Source of the DNA: Raoultibacter timonensis | GTDB taxonomy: Bacteria > Actinomycetota > Coriobacteriia > Coriobacteriales > Eggerthellaceae | Assembly (NCBI RefSeq): GCF_900240215.1 | Contig: NZ_LT964679.1 | Location: 233,245 to 296,373, forward strand | DNA length: 63,129 nucleotides | Direction: 5' to 3' | Part shown: piece by piece, positions 16,643-25,794 of the stretch | Layout: each line of letters begins with the position of its first letter | Numbering within the stretch: the stretch's first letter is position 1 | Made by a program: the position numbers and the translations under genes | The notes under the pieces: generated by a model | What the model was told of the DNA's origin: nothing | Seen by the model: the letters and a program-made list of their open reading frames with translations, nothing else | The model's database searches: none

Positions 16643-18157
16643 ATGGCCGAAAAAAGCAAAAAAGAGATGACGTTTGAGTTGTCCGCTGAAGGCGCTCGTG
16701 CACAAGGGCTCGTCGTGGGGTGCGTTGGGTACGGATTGTTTCTCAGCTGGATGTGGATCATATACTTCAGCAATTTCGCGGTGTCTTATGCGGGTATGGA
16801 TGCCGACCATGCTTTGCAGTTGCGAATTATCATGCTTGCGGCGCTCGGCATCGCCCTGCCGATACTTGGCGCATGCGAACGGTTCTTCGTCTCTCGCAGG
16901 GGAATCGCGGTGTCTGCCCTTGCTTCGGTCTTTCTCTGTCCGCTCGCATCGGTTGCGGCTCTGCTGTTTCCCTGCGAGTGCACCAGCCAATGCGCATATT
17001 CCTGCCAATGTGCGGCGATGCTGGCGCAAGGGGTCGCATGGGCTTTTTCGGGGATCGGGTATGCGTTTCTCATGATTTACTGGGTCTGGTTTCTCGTGGC
17101 GTTGGGGAAGATGCCGAACCACTCGCTTGTTATCGCTTCGACCATGGTGGTTTCGTCCGCGGTCTTTTTTTCGGCCACGTTGCTGTTGCCTTCGGTGTCG
17201 GTTGCGGTCCATGCTCTTTTGCCGGCATTGTCGGTTATCTGCTCGATGTTTTCGCATCGGCGGCTGGCAACGGTAACCGTGGGGATTGCGATAAAGAAGG
17301 CGGTGCCCGAGAGAGATTTTGACGTGGCAAGCGGGAGGCTATCCAAGAAGACGCTGACGATGACGTGGTTTTCGGGTGTTGCGCTTGGATTCTGCGGACA
17401 TACGGTGACCACGGGTTTTTACATCGCATGGGCCGATATGGTTCTTTCAGCCCTTTTCGTTGTTGCGTCGGTTGCCATGTTTTTCGCCGTAAGGCGCCAC
17501 GGGGGATATAGATACGGCGATCTTTTATGGCTTTATGTGCCGGTAGCGACGTTCTGCCTTATCCCCATGTGCTTGGTTAGCGGCATGGGAAGGGCCCTTT
17601 TCGCCTGCATTCTCATTGCTGCGCTCACCGCTTACAGCTTTGCCGATCTTGACATGCTGGTCAAAGATATGTCGAGTGCCGCTTCCCACATTACCAAATT
17701 GATGGCTTTTGGCCGGATCGGCAACGTTCTCGGGCTTGCGGTGGGGTGGTTGGTGGCTGGCTTCGCTTTCCGTATGGAGTCATTGCGCCCGGATGCGTTT
17801 GTCGTAGCTTGCCTCGGACTTGTACTCGTTCTGGTTGCAGCATCGACCTACATGTTTCGGGGCTTGGGCTTTTTGTCGGCACCGACCGTCGTCACCAGGA
17901 CGGCAGACGACCGGTATGAGCGACAGTGCTTCCTTTTTGCGAAAAAGTATGGGCTGACCGAGCGTCAGCTCGACGTTTTGCGGTTGCTCGGTCGCGGGCG
18001 AACGGCATTGACCATTCAGGACAAGCTGTTCATCTCGGAATCGACGGCGAAAACCCATATCTACAACATATACCAAAAAGTCGGGATCCATACGCAAAGG
18101 GAGTTGATGGAACTGCTCGACGCGGTAAACCCCAATGTGGACGAAACGCTGTTCTAG
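16643..18157 (+). CDS. Membrane-bound LuxR-type regulator 3
   Basis: 504 residues with about ten to twelve hydrophobic segments. One loop is Cys-rich (CECTSQCAYSCQC, near residue 115), a possible redox or metal-sensing patch not seen in the other three. The C-terminal LuxR HTH (about 433-493) contains LTERQLDVLRLLGRGRTALT and TAKTHIYNIYQKVGIHT. It lies 81 bp after a ferredoxin gene in the same direction. Its stop shares CTAG with the stop of the convergent gene. It may regulate the 13632 enzyme operon or the 18154-20892 module. Confidence 0.87.
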   Translation: MAEKSKKEMTFELSAEGARAQGLVVGCVGYGLFLSWMWIIYFSNFAVSYAGMDADHALQLRIIMLAALGIALPILGACERFFVSRRGIAVSALASVFLCPLASVAALLFPCECTSQCAYSCQCAAMLAQGVAWAFSGIGYAFLMIYWVWFLVALGKMPNHSLVIASTMVVSSAVFFSATLLLPSVSVAVHALLPALSVICSMFSHRRLATVTVGIAIKKAVPERDFDVASGRLSKKTLTMTWFSGVALGFCGHTVTTGFYIAWADMVLSALFVVASVAMFFAVRRHGGYRYGDLLWLYVPVATFCLIPMCLVSGMGRALFACILIAALTAYSFADLDMLVKDMSSAASHITKLMAFGRIGNVLGLAVGWLVAGFAFRMESLRPDAFVVACLGLVLVLVAASTYMFRGLGFLSAPTVVTRTADDRYERQCFLFAKKYGLTERQLDVLRLLGRGRTALTIQDKLFISESTAKTHIYNIYQKVGIHTQRELMELLDAVNPNVDETLF

Positions 18158-18600
18158 CGGTTGCGCGAGCGTTCGTATAGGCGGTACAGCCGTTCGACGA
18201 GCATGCTGAGCTTGGTCGTCTCGGCAGCCTCTTCGGGTGTGAGGTATATATCGAGATCGCGGTTCAACGCCATGATGAGCAGGATCTTCTTGGTCATGAC
18301 CGCTGAAGTTCCCCCGCACTTTGCTTCCATGTCTATGCTCGAGAGCTCGGGGATCGAGACTCCGAGCGCCCGAGAGAGATTCATTTGCCCTAAGACGTTC
18401 AGGGAATCGGGCAGTTCGTCTTCGGGCTCGAGCAGCATGCGTATGCGGATGTACGACCGAATGGCGGTTTCGAATTCGTCAAACGTGGGGTGCGGTTCGG
18501 AGTTCAGGGACTTTGCGATCTTCTTCGCTTCTTTCTCTGCGGTTTCGTAACGATGTTCGAGCGCTCGGTCGCGTCGTCCCGGCCCCATGTTGTATTCCAT
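18154..18600 (-). CDS. Small helical protein, ACP-like C-terminal half (helical family, copy 1)
   Basis: 148 residues, mostly charged helix. It has a YIRIRMLLE motif near residue 50 and, in the C-terminal half, KCGGTSAVMTKKILLIMALN, then LDIYLTPEEAA. The last part resembles helices II-III of acyl carrier proteins, but the usual DSL serine is not evident, while a Cys in the C-x-G-[ST]-S segment is kept in all three copies here (28946 and 32752 are the others). It lies downstream of a FucI-like gene and a SufE gene on the same strand. Function unknown; a carrier role is a hypothesis. Confidence 0.75.
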   Translation of the reverse strand: MEYNMGPGRRDRALEHRYETAEKEAKKIAKSLNSEPHPTFDEFETAIRSYIRIRMLLEPEDELPDSLNVLGQMNLSRALGVSIPELSSIDMEAKCGGTSAVMTKKILLIMALNRDLDIYLTPEEAAETTKLSMLVERLYRLYERSRNR

Positions 18601-18657
18601 GGTGGTGCCCCTTGCTTCGGTTTGCTTGATACTGATTGCGCTGCGGCGTTGCTCTCG

Positions 18658-18696
18658 CCTCCGCTACGACCGGATGAAACGGGGCCGTAGCGGAGG
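18658..18696 (-). promoter_or_regulatory. Intercistronic hairpin between FucI-like and helical-protein genes
   Basis: CCTCCGCTACG and CGTAGCGGAGG give an 11-bp perfect stem with no T-run. A strong hairpin occupies the same junction in the second module (29431-29464), suggesting a kept mRNA-processing or differential-expression function. Confidence 0.5.
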
Positions 18697-18717
18697 CTGC
18701 AAGCTTTCCAGCTATCG

Positions 18718-20238
18718 CTAATCGGTGAATTCCACGTATTCGATTTTCATCATTTCAGCAAGGAGTTTGAGATCTTTTCGATAGTCTCCGTATACCAGTG
18801 CGGTATGGTCTCCGAACTCGTTTTGCTCCATGAACGCCCCATCACGGTCTTTCAGGGGGAAGTAGGGGCCTTCGGGGCATCCGTAGCGGTCGTAGCCGGT
18901 GCCTCCGACGATTTTCGACTTGTATACGAGCATCCTCGTACCGGCGGGATTGAACCGCATCATGGTTATTTCTTCACCGATATGATCATTGAAGTCATAG
19001 CGAATCGTAGCGCCGAAGCCGGCATTTGCTGCGAAAGGCCCAACGCCATATTCGTCGTCGAGATCGAATCCATGCATCTTGCGGTTTGGCGTAGCATGCC
19101 AAGTGCAATACAGTTTGTTGGGGTATTCGTCCATGCATTCGTGGGGAGAGAACCACATTGCCCCGTAAATCTCCCCGTCCTCTATGACAACGGGCGTCGT
19201 GTTGGATTGATAGGGAGCTTTGCGGGATAGGCACATCATAACCACCATGGCATGCAATGCATTCATATCCCCCTCGCAAGCGGAGGGGATTCCCGCCTCA
19301 TTGTTGAGCGAATGCCCGAGGCAGAAAGTCACCTGCTCGTGATTCAGGCGAGTGGTGGCGCAGCACTCTTTGCATTGCGCCGTGAACGAATTGCAGCCGA
19401 AGTGTTTCATGAGTTTACGGGTGAGGACATTGAACCGTACGGATTTCAGCAGCTTGTCGCGATCCATGAACACATCTTTAGCCCCGTCGAGCAGCTCATC
19501 GGCAATTTTTTCCGCTTCCGCCTCCTCATCTTTGCTAAGGTTGTAGGCTCTTCTTTCGGGGAGCGTGTGGTTGTTGAAGCCGTCGGATCTATCGAGCTGG
19601 TCAACAACTTCATGCAGGTTGACGGAACGTGCCGATACGCCGAAGTCGGCGGCAACCTCGAAATCATCGGTGAGGTATAGGTCTGATTCGTGGCGGATCA
19701 TTTTGAGCGTTCTTGTATGGGCAAGCGCTTTCATGACTTTGATGCAGCGCAGACGGTCGCGGACGTCATCCCAGTAAAGCGTTGCATACACATTGTCGTA
19801 TCCGCGGTTATGGGCATCGCAGACTTCAGACATCGTGATTGCCCCGGTGTCGGTGTGGATGAGTATGGGGCAATCGAAGTGCTGATAGACTTCGCGAGCC
19901 CAGAAGGGCATCGGATTGCCGTCGAGAAGAATTGCGTCGAACCGTCCTTTGAGCGCCTCGATTTCCCCGATAGTGTCTTGAAGAAGGTTGAATTCGTCGG
20001 AATTCGCAGCAAACACGGTGTCCATGAGTTCTATGTCTGGCCCAGAGAGCTTGTCGACCAGCTTCTCGTTGAACGCTTTAAGCCCGGCCGCTGCCGCCAT
20101 TTCGTCGAACTCATGGGTCAATTCGTCCTTGTTGCCAAATCGGCAGGGACCCTCGTATGCGTAATCGTGGATGAGCGCTCCGAATACCGGCAGCACAACG
20201 CATTTCTCGTCGATGGGGCGTTTGAATGATACGTCCAT
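18718..20238 (-). CDS. L-fucose/arabinose isomerase-like protein (FucI-like, copy 1)
   Basis: 506 residues. Family clues are NLHEVVDQL, SACEGDMNALHAM (the Glu matches a metal-binding Glu of FucI) and the C-terminal GDHTALVYGD, where the His would be another metal ligand. A Cys-rich stretch, CKECCATTR, before the active-site segment is unusual for a sugar isomerase. True fucose isomerases are about 590 residues, so this is a shorter, divergent relative. No sugar kinase, aldolase or sugar transporter is nearby. SufE lies upstream and a helical carrier-like gene downstream. Isomerase chemistry on an unknown, perhaps non-sugar, substrate is inferred. Confidence 0.7.
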   Translation of the reverse strand: MDVSFKRPIDEKCVVLPVFGALIHDYAYEGPCRFGNKDELTHEFDEMAAAAGLKAFNEKLVDKLSGPDIELMDTVFAANSDEFNLLQDTIGEIEALKGRFDAILLDGNPMPFWAREVYQHFDCPILIHTDTGAITMSEVCDAHNRGYDNVYATLYWDDVRDRLRCIKVMKALAHTRTLKMIRHESDLYLTDDFEVAADFGVSARSVNLHEVVDQLDRSDGFNNHTLPERRAYNLSKDEEAEAEKIADELLDGAKDVFMDRDKLLKSVRFNVLTRKLMKHFGCNSFTAQCKECCATTRLNHEQVTFCLGHSLNNEAGIPSACEGDMNALHAMVVMMCLSRKAPYQSNTTPVVIEDGEIYGAMWFSPHECMDEYPNKLYCTWHATPNRKMHGFDLDDEYGVGPFAANAGFGATIRYDFNDHIGEEITMMRFNPAGTRMLVYKSKIVGGTGYDRYGCPEGPYFPLKDRDGAFMEQNEFGDHTALVYGDYRKDLKLLAEMMKIEYVEFTD

Positions 20239-20364
20239 TGATGAAGCTCCTCTCGCATTCGCCTGGATGCCGCATGCATCCCCTTGGAAGACACCTTAAG
20301 AACAAAGGAGACGGTTGGCACCGAAAGATGAGTGCGAAATCGAGGGAATTCGCCTATCGTACTC

Positions 20365-20892
20365 TCAGTACGAAACGGTTGATCGGGAAAACGTTTGGCC
20401 TTTCACGAACTTGCGGACTTGCTCGACGATGGTTTTATGCATCGCTGAAAGTCCTTTAGATCTGGGTGCATCAAGATACTGTTCGAGCATGGTTTTCGAT
20501 ACAAAATCGATTTCTGATTCGAGAACCGCATCGACGGGCTGCCCATCGAGCAGTCTGACGAGAAGGGCGGCAAGTCCTTTGACGATGAGGGCTTCGCTGT
20601 CGACCTTGATGCTGACGGTTCCGTTTTCAACGGTAGCAAGTATCCATGTTGCAGATTGGCAGTCTTCTACGGTTTCGGCATTCTTTCGGTCTTCGTTCGT
20701 GAACGGGTCGAGATAAAACGTCGAGTCGATGAGATACGAGTAGACGGAAAGCCAATCATCGAAGGAAGCAAGAAAATCAATGAGCTCGGCTTCTCGTTTG
20801 GCAATGGTATCGGCATCGTCCGTTTCAACGTATGCGTCGGCGCCCCCCTTCTCAGAGGCATTCTTTTTGGTATTTGACTTTATGCCAGGCAT
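20365..20892 (-). CDS. SufE-like sulfur-acceptor protein (copy 1)
   Basis: 175 residues. An N-terminal extension of about 30 polar residues precedes a SufE/CsdE fold. The motif EDCQSATWI corresponds to the GCQSxVW loop carrying the persulfide-accepting Cys; the preceding Gly is replaced by Asp. SufE proteins take sulfur from a cysteine desulfurase. No desulfurase is adjacent here (one is at 27259-28500). It is first in a minus-strand operon with a FucI-like and a helical gene. AAGGAG precedes the ATG. Confidence 0.82.
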   Translation of the reverse strand: MPGIKSNTKKNASEKGGADAYVETDDADTIAKREAELIDFLASFDDWLSVYSYLIDSTFYLDPFTNEDRKNAETVEDCQSATWILATVENGTVSIKVDSEALIVKGLAALLVRLLDGQPVDAVLESEIDFVSKTMLEQYLDAPRSKGLSAMHKTIVEQVRKFVKGQTFSRSTVSY

Positions 20893-21259
20893 GACAACTC
20901 CTTGCTGTGGTGTTCGAATGCAGTATAAAAGGGGAAAGAAAGCGGGTCATCGTACTCTCGATGCAGTTTGGGTGGCCTGCATCTCGTATGCGCAATTGCG
21001 AGGGCTGAGGAAGCGCTCTCGACGATAAGACGCATCCTTAGCCTTTGGGCGTTAGCGATAAAGCAGCTTAGGCTCACGTACCTACATGCTCCGCATGAAG
21101 GCTAGTCTTTTCCTGTTTTCCCAGATCAGATATCGTCAATTCTAAAGTATGCATCAGAATACTCCGTTAGGTACGGCGACAACGGCCAAACGCGCACGCT
21201 ATCCTTGCCCGCGACGGCGCTATATGCGTTTCATGACGAGAACGAGGAAGGATGTGACC
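20893..21259. other. Gene-free divergent region (367 bp)
   Basis: No convincing coding frame. It separates the minus-strand SufE module from the plus-strand class B operon. It contains the conserved block at 21044-21205 and a short CATCG/CGATG dyad near 20946, close to the SufE start. Confidence 0.7.
21044..21205 (+). promoter_or_regulatory. Conserved upstream block of a class B molybdoenzyme gene
   Basis: Counterpart of 7350-7513: TTTGGG, TTAG, CTTAG and CGTACCTA within 41 bp, TATCGTCAA 53 nt after GTACCTA, and GCTATCCTT 63 nt before the start codon. The enzymes downstream belong to different classes, so the shared block is not just inherited with the coding sequence. Confidence 0.5.
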
Positions 21260-23626
21260 ATGAGCGAAGACGAGTTCTATAAAAAAGCTGAAGTTGTCAA
21301 GCTCGACACGCTTTCGGATGTCAACGATATCGGGAAGCCGTGGCGCTACGAGGAAGACGGGCTGACCGTTACGCGCACGAGCCCCTGGTCTCCTCCGGGG
21401 TGCCACCCGGTGGGTTGTGGGCTGAAGCTGTACGTCAACGACGAAGGCCGTTTGGTCAAGGTTGAAGGCGACGAAAACAATCCCGTTACTCAGGGCCGGC
21501 TTTGCCCGCGATGCATCGCGCTGAAAGATTACATCTACAATCCCGCACGCTTGCTTCATCCGATGAAGCGCGATCCGAAGGATCGCGGCAATGCGGATGC
21601 GTGGGAGCAGGTTACTTGGGACGAGGCTTTCGACATCATCAAGAAGGAGTACGATCGCATTACGGCTGCATACGGGCGCGAGAGCATTGTAGTCTTTGCG
21701 GGAACGGGTCGTGAGGGCGGTACGTTTGCTCCGTATGGCACCATGTGCTTCGGAACACCGAATTTCTGCTATACGCAATCGGGCTACGCATGCTACACCC
21801 CACGTCTTGCCGCCATCGCCTACATCGCCGGCACGACGTATCCCGAGTGGGATTACGCCGGTGCGCTGCCGGGTCGCTGGGACGACGATCGCTATGAGCT
21901 TACCGAGTGCCTCGTCGTTTGGGGCAAGGCCCCTCTCGAGTCGAATCCCGATGGGTTTTTCGGGCATGCGGTTATCGATGCGATGCGACGGGGGACGCGT
22001 TTGATCGTCATCGACCCCCGTGTCAACTGGTTGGCGACCCGTGCCGATATCCATTTGCAGCTTCGTGCGGGTACCGATACTGCGATGGGCATGGCGTGGC
22101 TCAACATCATCATCAACGAAGATCTGTACGATCACGACTTCGTAGAATACTGGTGCTATGGTTTTGAGCAATTGGCCGAGCGGGTTCAGGAAATGCCGCC
22201 CGAGAAAGCTGCGGAGATATGCGATGTGCCGGTTGAAAAGATCTACGCTGCCGCACGAATGTACGCTCAGGCGAAGCCAGCGGCTATTCAGTGGGGTCTA
22301 GCGGCCGATCAGAAAACCGATGGCATGCAAAACGGGCAGGTGACCGTCGACCTCATGGCGATAACCGGCAACCTCGATGTTCCCGGTGGGCAAATTCTTC
22401 CCGGAACCGGCGCCGGTCACAACGAATCGGGATTCGGGTTCGAGAAAGGTGTGGGCGAGGATCTTCAAAAGAAAATGATCGGCCTCGACCAGTATCCTGC
22501 CTACTGCATGATTATCCTGAATGCGCATGCCGACCTTATGCTGCACGCGCTTGAGACTGGCGATCCCTATCCCATCAAAATGGGTTTCTATGCGGGTAAC
22601 AACCTCATGAGCTGCACGTCGATGGAGCCGAAGCGATGGCATGACGCCATCGTCAAGTCGCTTGAATTCTGCATCGGTTTCGATACATTCATGAATCCGT
22701 CCATCGAGGCATCGTGCGACATCTTCCTTCCTCTTTCGACGGTGGCAGAGCGGGAAGGCACGGTCTTCACCCACTATGCGCCTTGTACCGTGACGGCTGG
22801 TTTCATGCACAAGGCGATCGAGGTCGGAGAAACCATGACCGATTTCGAGCTCTGCTACGAACTCGGACGACGGCTGCGCCCTGAGGTTTGGGAGGAATTC
22901 GATACGGCAAAAGAATTCATGGAAGCCCTCCGCCTGGGTCGTCGCGAACAAGGAAAGTACTTTGACGAGGTATCTAAAAACGTTGTCTGCCAGATTCCCG
23001 TCGATTATTACAAATACGAGCGGGGGGAGATGCGCCAGGACGGACAGCCCGGCTTCGCAACGCCGACCGGTCGCGTCGAGCTGTGGTCTACGGCGTTCAA
23101 TCAGTTCGGCGATGACCCGCTGCCGTATTTCCTCGAGCCCGAGTTCGGCCCTGCGAATCCCGAGCTCATGAAAGAATATCCCTACATTCTCACTACCGGT
23201 GCACGCACCACGGCGTTCTTCCATTCCGAACATCGTCAGATCGCGTATCTGCGCGAACTCAACCCCGATCCGATCGTCGAGATCAACCCCAAAGTCGCCA
23301 AGGATCTAGGTATTACGGATGGGCAATGGGTACGTATGTGGAGCCCGTTCGGCGAATGCGTCGAGAAGGCGCGCATAACCGAAACGGTTGATGAAAAGAC
23401 CATTCATGCGCAGCATGCATGGTGGTTCCCCGAGGAGGATGGTAGCGAGCCCAACCTCTACGGTAACTTCCGCTCGAATATCAACAATCTGCTTCCCAAC
23501 GACCATTACGGTAAACTCGGTTTCGGCGCTCCGAACAAGTGCCTTGTGTGCAACATCGAGCCTGTTTCCGAAAGCTACGACACCGACATGGACTTGATCT
23601 GGGAAAAATTCGGAAAGCTGGTGTAG
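21260..23626 (+). CDS. Class B molybdopterin oxidoreductase, catalytic subunit
   Basis: 788 residues, cytoplasmic, DMSO-reductase family. The N-terminal Cys pattern is C48-x4-C53 and C82-x2-C85. Class A's HGTGRN is replaced by AGTGRE, so the active-site His is missing. The metal-site segment is QSGYACYTPR. It is closest to the protein at 47191 and clearly distinct from class A. The ferredoxin gene starts two bases after its stop, and a SlyD-type isomerase, a Cys-rich protein and a DUF169 protein follow, so this is a multi-gene operon. The substrate probably differs from that of class A. Confidence 0.87.
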   Translation: MSEDEFYKKAEVVKLDTLSDVNDIGKPWRYEEDGLTVTRTSPWSPPGCHPVGCGLKLYVNDEGRLVKVEGDENNPVTQGRLCPRCIALKDYIYNPARLLHPMKRDPKDRGNADAWEQVTWDEAFDIIKKEYDRITAAYGRESIVVFAGTGREGGTFAPYGTMCFGTPNFCYTQSGYACYTPRLAAIAYIAGTTYPEWDYAGALPGRWDDDRYELTECLVVWGKAPLESNPDGFFGHAVIDAMRRGTRLIVIDPRVNWLATRADIHLQLRAGTDTAMGMAWLNIIINEDLYDHDFVEYWCYGFEQLAERVQEMPPEKAAEICDVPVEKIYAAARMYAQAKPAAIQWGLAADQKTDGMQNGQVTVDLMAITGNLDVPGGQILPGTGAGHNESGFGFEKGVGEDLQKKMIGLDQYPAYCMIILNAHADLMLHALETGDPYPIKMGFYAGNNLMSCTSMEPKRWHDAIVKSLEFCIGFDTFMNPSIEASCDIFLPLSTVAEREGTVFTHYAPCTVTAGFMHKAIEVGETMTDFELCYELGRRLRPEVWEEFDTAKEFMEALRLGRREQGKYFDEVSKNVVCQIPVDYYKYERGEMRQDGQPGFATPTGRVELWSTAFNQFGDDPLPYFLEPEFGPANPELMKEYPYILTTGARTTAFFHSEHRQIAYLRELNPDPIVEINPKVAKDLGITDGQWVRMWSPFGECVEKARITETVDEKTIHAQHAWWFPEEDGSEPNLYGNFRSNINNLLPNDHYGKLGFGAPNKCLVCNIEPVSESYDTDMDLIWEKFGKLV

Positions 23627-23628
23627 CT

Positions 23629-24123
23629 ATGGCGACGTATGGACTATTGATCGATTACGAATACTGCACGAACTGCGGTTCATGCCAGGTTACGTGCAAG
23701 GAGGAGCATGCCTATCCGGTAGGGAAGACAGGTATCAAAGTGCTCTCCGATGGACCGTGGAAAATTGACGACGAGCATTGGAACTGGAATTATTTTCCGG
23801 TTCTGACTGACTTGTGCGATCTATGCGCCACTCGCACGGCGGGCGGACGTGAACCGATGTGCGTACATCATTGCCTTTCGAACATCATTACCTACGGACC
23901 TGTCGAAGAACTCGCCAAGAAGCTTGATGAGAAGCCGAAGCAATTCTTGATGGTGCCTCAATTCAACCCCATTGCAGCCAAAGGCGAATTCGTTCCGAGC
24001 GGCAAGCAGAAACACCGTGCAGCGCACATCGAGGTTCAGGGTACGGGCAAGGCGTCGTACGCCGTCCATCGCCATGATACCAAGGTGGGAGAGATAGACG
24101 AAACCGACGAACTGGGCGAGTAG
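23629..24123 (+). CDS. 4Fe-4S ferredoxin-type subunit, class B
   Basis: 164 residues. The first half has CTNCGSCQVTC and a second Cys group CDLCATRTAGGREPMCVHHC; the last Cys of the class A pattern is missing. A C-terminal extension of about 60 residues (His/Lys-rich, then acidic) is absent from the other small subunits. It begins two bases after the large-subunit stop, implying translational coupling. It is expected to pass electrons to the class B enzyme. Confidence 0.9.
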   Translation: MATYGLLIDYEYCTNCGSCQVTCKEEHAYPVGKTGIKVLSDGPWKIDDEHWNWNYFPVLTDLCDLCATRTAGGREPMCVHHCLSNIITYGPVEELAKKLDEKPKQFLMVPQFNPIAAKGEFVPSGKQKHRAAHIEVQGTGKASYAVHRHDTKVGEIDETDELGE

Positions 24124-24153
24124 GCATCGAGATTGTAATTGATTGGGGTAGAC

Positions 24154-24588
24154 ATGGACAATGGCAACAGGATCGGCAAGCTTGCCTCGATACGGTATAG
24201 AGGCGGGATCAAAGGAGAAGAGCCGGCTGACGACCGTTCAGTCGGCGAACCGCTCACCGTTCTGCTTGGCGATATGAGCTTACCTCGCGGCATAGAGGAG
24301 GCGGTATTGGACATGCAGGTTGGCGAGCAGCGTACGGTGGACATACCATGCGAAAAAGGCTATGGCGAATACCAGGACAAACTTGCAAACTGGTATCCGA
24401 AAACCATGGTCGAGGGGGGATACGGCCTTTCCGTGGACGATGTTATGTTTTGGACGAATCCAGACGATGGCAGGAGGATGCCCGTTTGGGTGACCGAGAT
24501 GACACAAGATGCGGTAAAGCTGGATTTCAATCACCCCTTTGCGGGCAAGACGCTCACGTACTGGATCGAACTTGTCGATTTGAAATAG
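24154..24588 (+). CDS. SlyD-like FKBP-type peptidyl-prolyl isomerase
   Basis: 144 residues. The layout matches SlyD: an N-terminal FKBP part (GIEEAVLDMQVGEQ), GYGEYQDKL, an insert-in-flap segment, then DFNHPFAGKTL near the end. The metal-binding His/Cys tail of E. coli SlyD is absent. SlyD-type proteins fold proteins and in E. coli help nickel-enzyme maturation. Placement inside a molybdoenzyme operon suggests a dedicated folding or cofactor-insertion helper, which is an inference. Confidence 0.82.
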   Translation: MDNGNRIGKLASIRYRGGIKGEEPADDRSVGEPLTVLLGDMSLPRGIEEAVLDMQVGEQRTVDIPCEKGYGEYQDKLANWYPKTMVEGGYGLSVDDVMFWTNPDDGRRMPVWVTEMTQDAVKLDFNHPFAGKTLTYWIELVDLK

Positions 24589-24597
24589 GCGACTGGC

Positions 24598-24810
24598 ATG
24601 TGCTACCCCTGTACTCGGTGCGGCAGATGCGGCAAGTACGAGAAATCGAGTCCGTACTATACGCCGCCTGCAAAAATACCGTGCTTTGCATGCGGCGGCG
24701 AAGTTGATCCTTCGACAGGCGCGTGTTCGACGTGCGGATCAGCCGCCTTCGAAGCTGCCGGTGTCCGATCGGCAAAAGAAGACGATCCCCGGGAGAATAA
24801 CGATCTCTAA
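24598..24810 (+). CDS. Small Cys-rich protein (MCYxC family, copy 2)
   Basis: 70 residues, starts MCYPCTRCGRCG and has CFACG and CSTCG further on, a four-pair CxxC layout like the copies at 3659 and 50290. It begins 9 bp after the SlyD-like gene. Both class B operons carry such a gene after the small subunit, which ties the family to class B enzymes. Metal binding is very likely; function is unknown. Confidence 0.78.
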   Translation: MCYPCTRCGRCGKYEKSSPYYTPPAKIPCFACGGEVDPSTGACSTCGSAAFEAAGVRSAKEDDPRENNDL

Positions 24811-24813
24811 TAT

Positions 24814-24848
24814 GCAGGGAGCCGAGGCTTGAAGCTTCGGCTCCCTGC
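24814..24848 (+). promoter_or_regulatory. 12-bp hairpin between Cys-rich and DUF169 genes
   Basis: GCAGGGAGCCGA and TCGGCTCCCTGC form a perfect stem closed by an inner AGCTT-type pairing, and the DUF169 start lies 22 bp later. There is no T-run, so attenuation or mRNA processing is likelier than a full stop. Confidence 0.5.
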
Positions 24849-24869
24849 GTTCGTATGAAAGGAAGCAGT

Positions 24870-25637
24870 ATGGCCATCCGTCCCTTATCGCATGATTTTT
24901 CTCCGTTCGAGCAGTTGGGCTTCGATGATGAGCCCGTTGGCGTAAAGTTCGAGTATCTCTTGCCGAAGACGATTTTGCGCTTAAGCGAGCCGATGGCTAT
25001 GTGCGAAATGGTGAGGGAAGCGCAGACGCGGGATACCTCCTTCTATATGGACGAGAGCAACGAGGACTGCATGGGGAGGGGCGCCATGGGGATGATGCCC
25101 GATGATCCCAGCTGGGCTGAGGCGGGGTTGATCGGAGAACGCATGGGCATCTTTAGCGATGCTGGCGCGAATATGAGATGCATGCGCCACTACACGTCAT
25201 TCTCGAGGGGGGCGGTGCGCTATGTGGTGTTCGCCCGGCTGTCAGCGCTTGAATTCGAGCCCGATCTGCTTATTTTCAGCGGCCCGATGAGCCAATGCGA
25301 GGTGATTCTCAGGGCGATGGCGTATTCGACGGGGGAGATGTTCGAATCGAAGGCGACCCCGGTTTTCCAGTGCTCGTGGCTGTATTCGTACCCCCAACTA
25401 ACGGGAAAGGTCAACTATCTTGTTATGGGTACGGGCCACGGAACGACGGCGCGCGAGACGTACGAACCCGGCTCGATACTCGTTTCCGTACCCTCGCCGT
25501 GGTTTCCGATCATCCTTGAAAACCTTGGTCGAATGGAACGCGTTCCCCATGCATGGGAGATTGGCAGAAAGGCCTGGCTTAAGGAAGAGGGGGCGATATA
25601 CGAAAACCTTATTCACGATTCCGGGGCAAGGCATTGA
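24870..25637 (+). CDS. DUF169-family protein
   Basis: 255 residues. It contains PFEQLGFDDEPVGVKFEYLLP near the N-terminus, a CEMVREAQ motif and a C-terminal substrate-pocket-like stretch, all as in DUF169 proteins found in anaerobes. Biochemical function is unknown. The ATG at 24870 has AAAGGAAGC upstream and is preferred to an ATG 15 bp earlier. It is the last gene of the class B operon before the trigger-factor-like gene. It may be an accessory or ligand-binding protein. Confidence 0.75.
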   Translation: MAIRPLSHDFSPFEQLGFDDEPVGVKFEYLLPKTILRLSEPMAMCEMVREAQTRDTSFYMDESNEDCMGRGAMGMMPDDPSWAEAGLIGERMGIFSDAGANMRCMRHYTSFSRGAVRYVVFARLSALEFEPDLLIFSGPMSQCEVILRAMAYSTGEMFESKATPVFQCSWLYSYPQLTGKVNYLVMGTGHGTTARETYEPGSILVSVPSPWFPIILENLGRMERVPHAWEIGRKAWLKEEGAIYENLIHDSGARH

Positions 25638-25794
25638 TCGCCCCTTCGGGAGACGATGGCCTATTTATCGAAATGAACTCGCGGATGGCCGTGTTCTGCG
25701 ATACAATCCACAAGGAGCAATAGGGGATTGCGCTAGAAAGCGATATGGTTTTTGTGCAAGCCATGCGTGATACGTCGAATACGAGGAGCATTAG

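Noticed and set aside
20356-20372. TCGTACT-CTC-AGTACGA dyad as an operator
   Set aside because: It overlaps the last codons and stop of the SufE gene and has no T-run; it is as likely a chance dyad or weak terminator.
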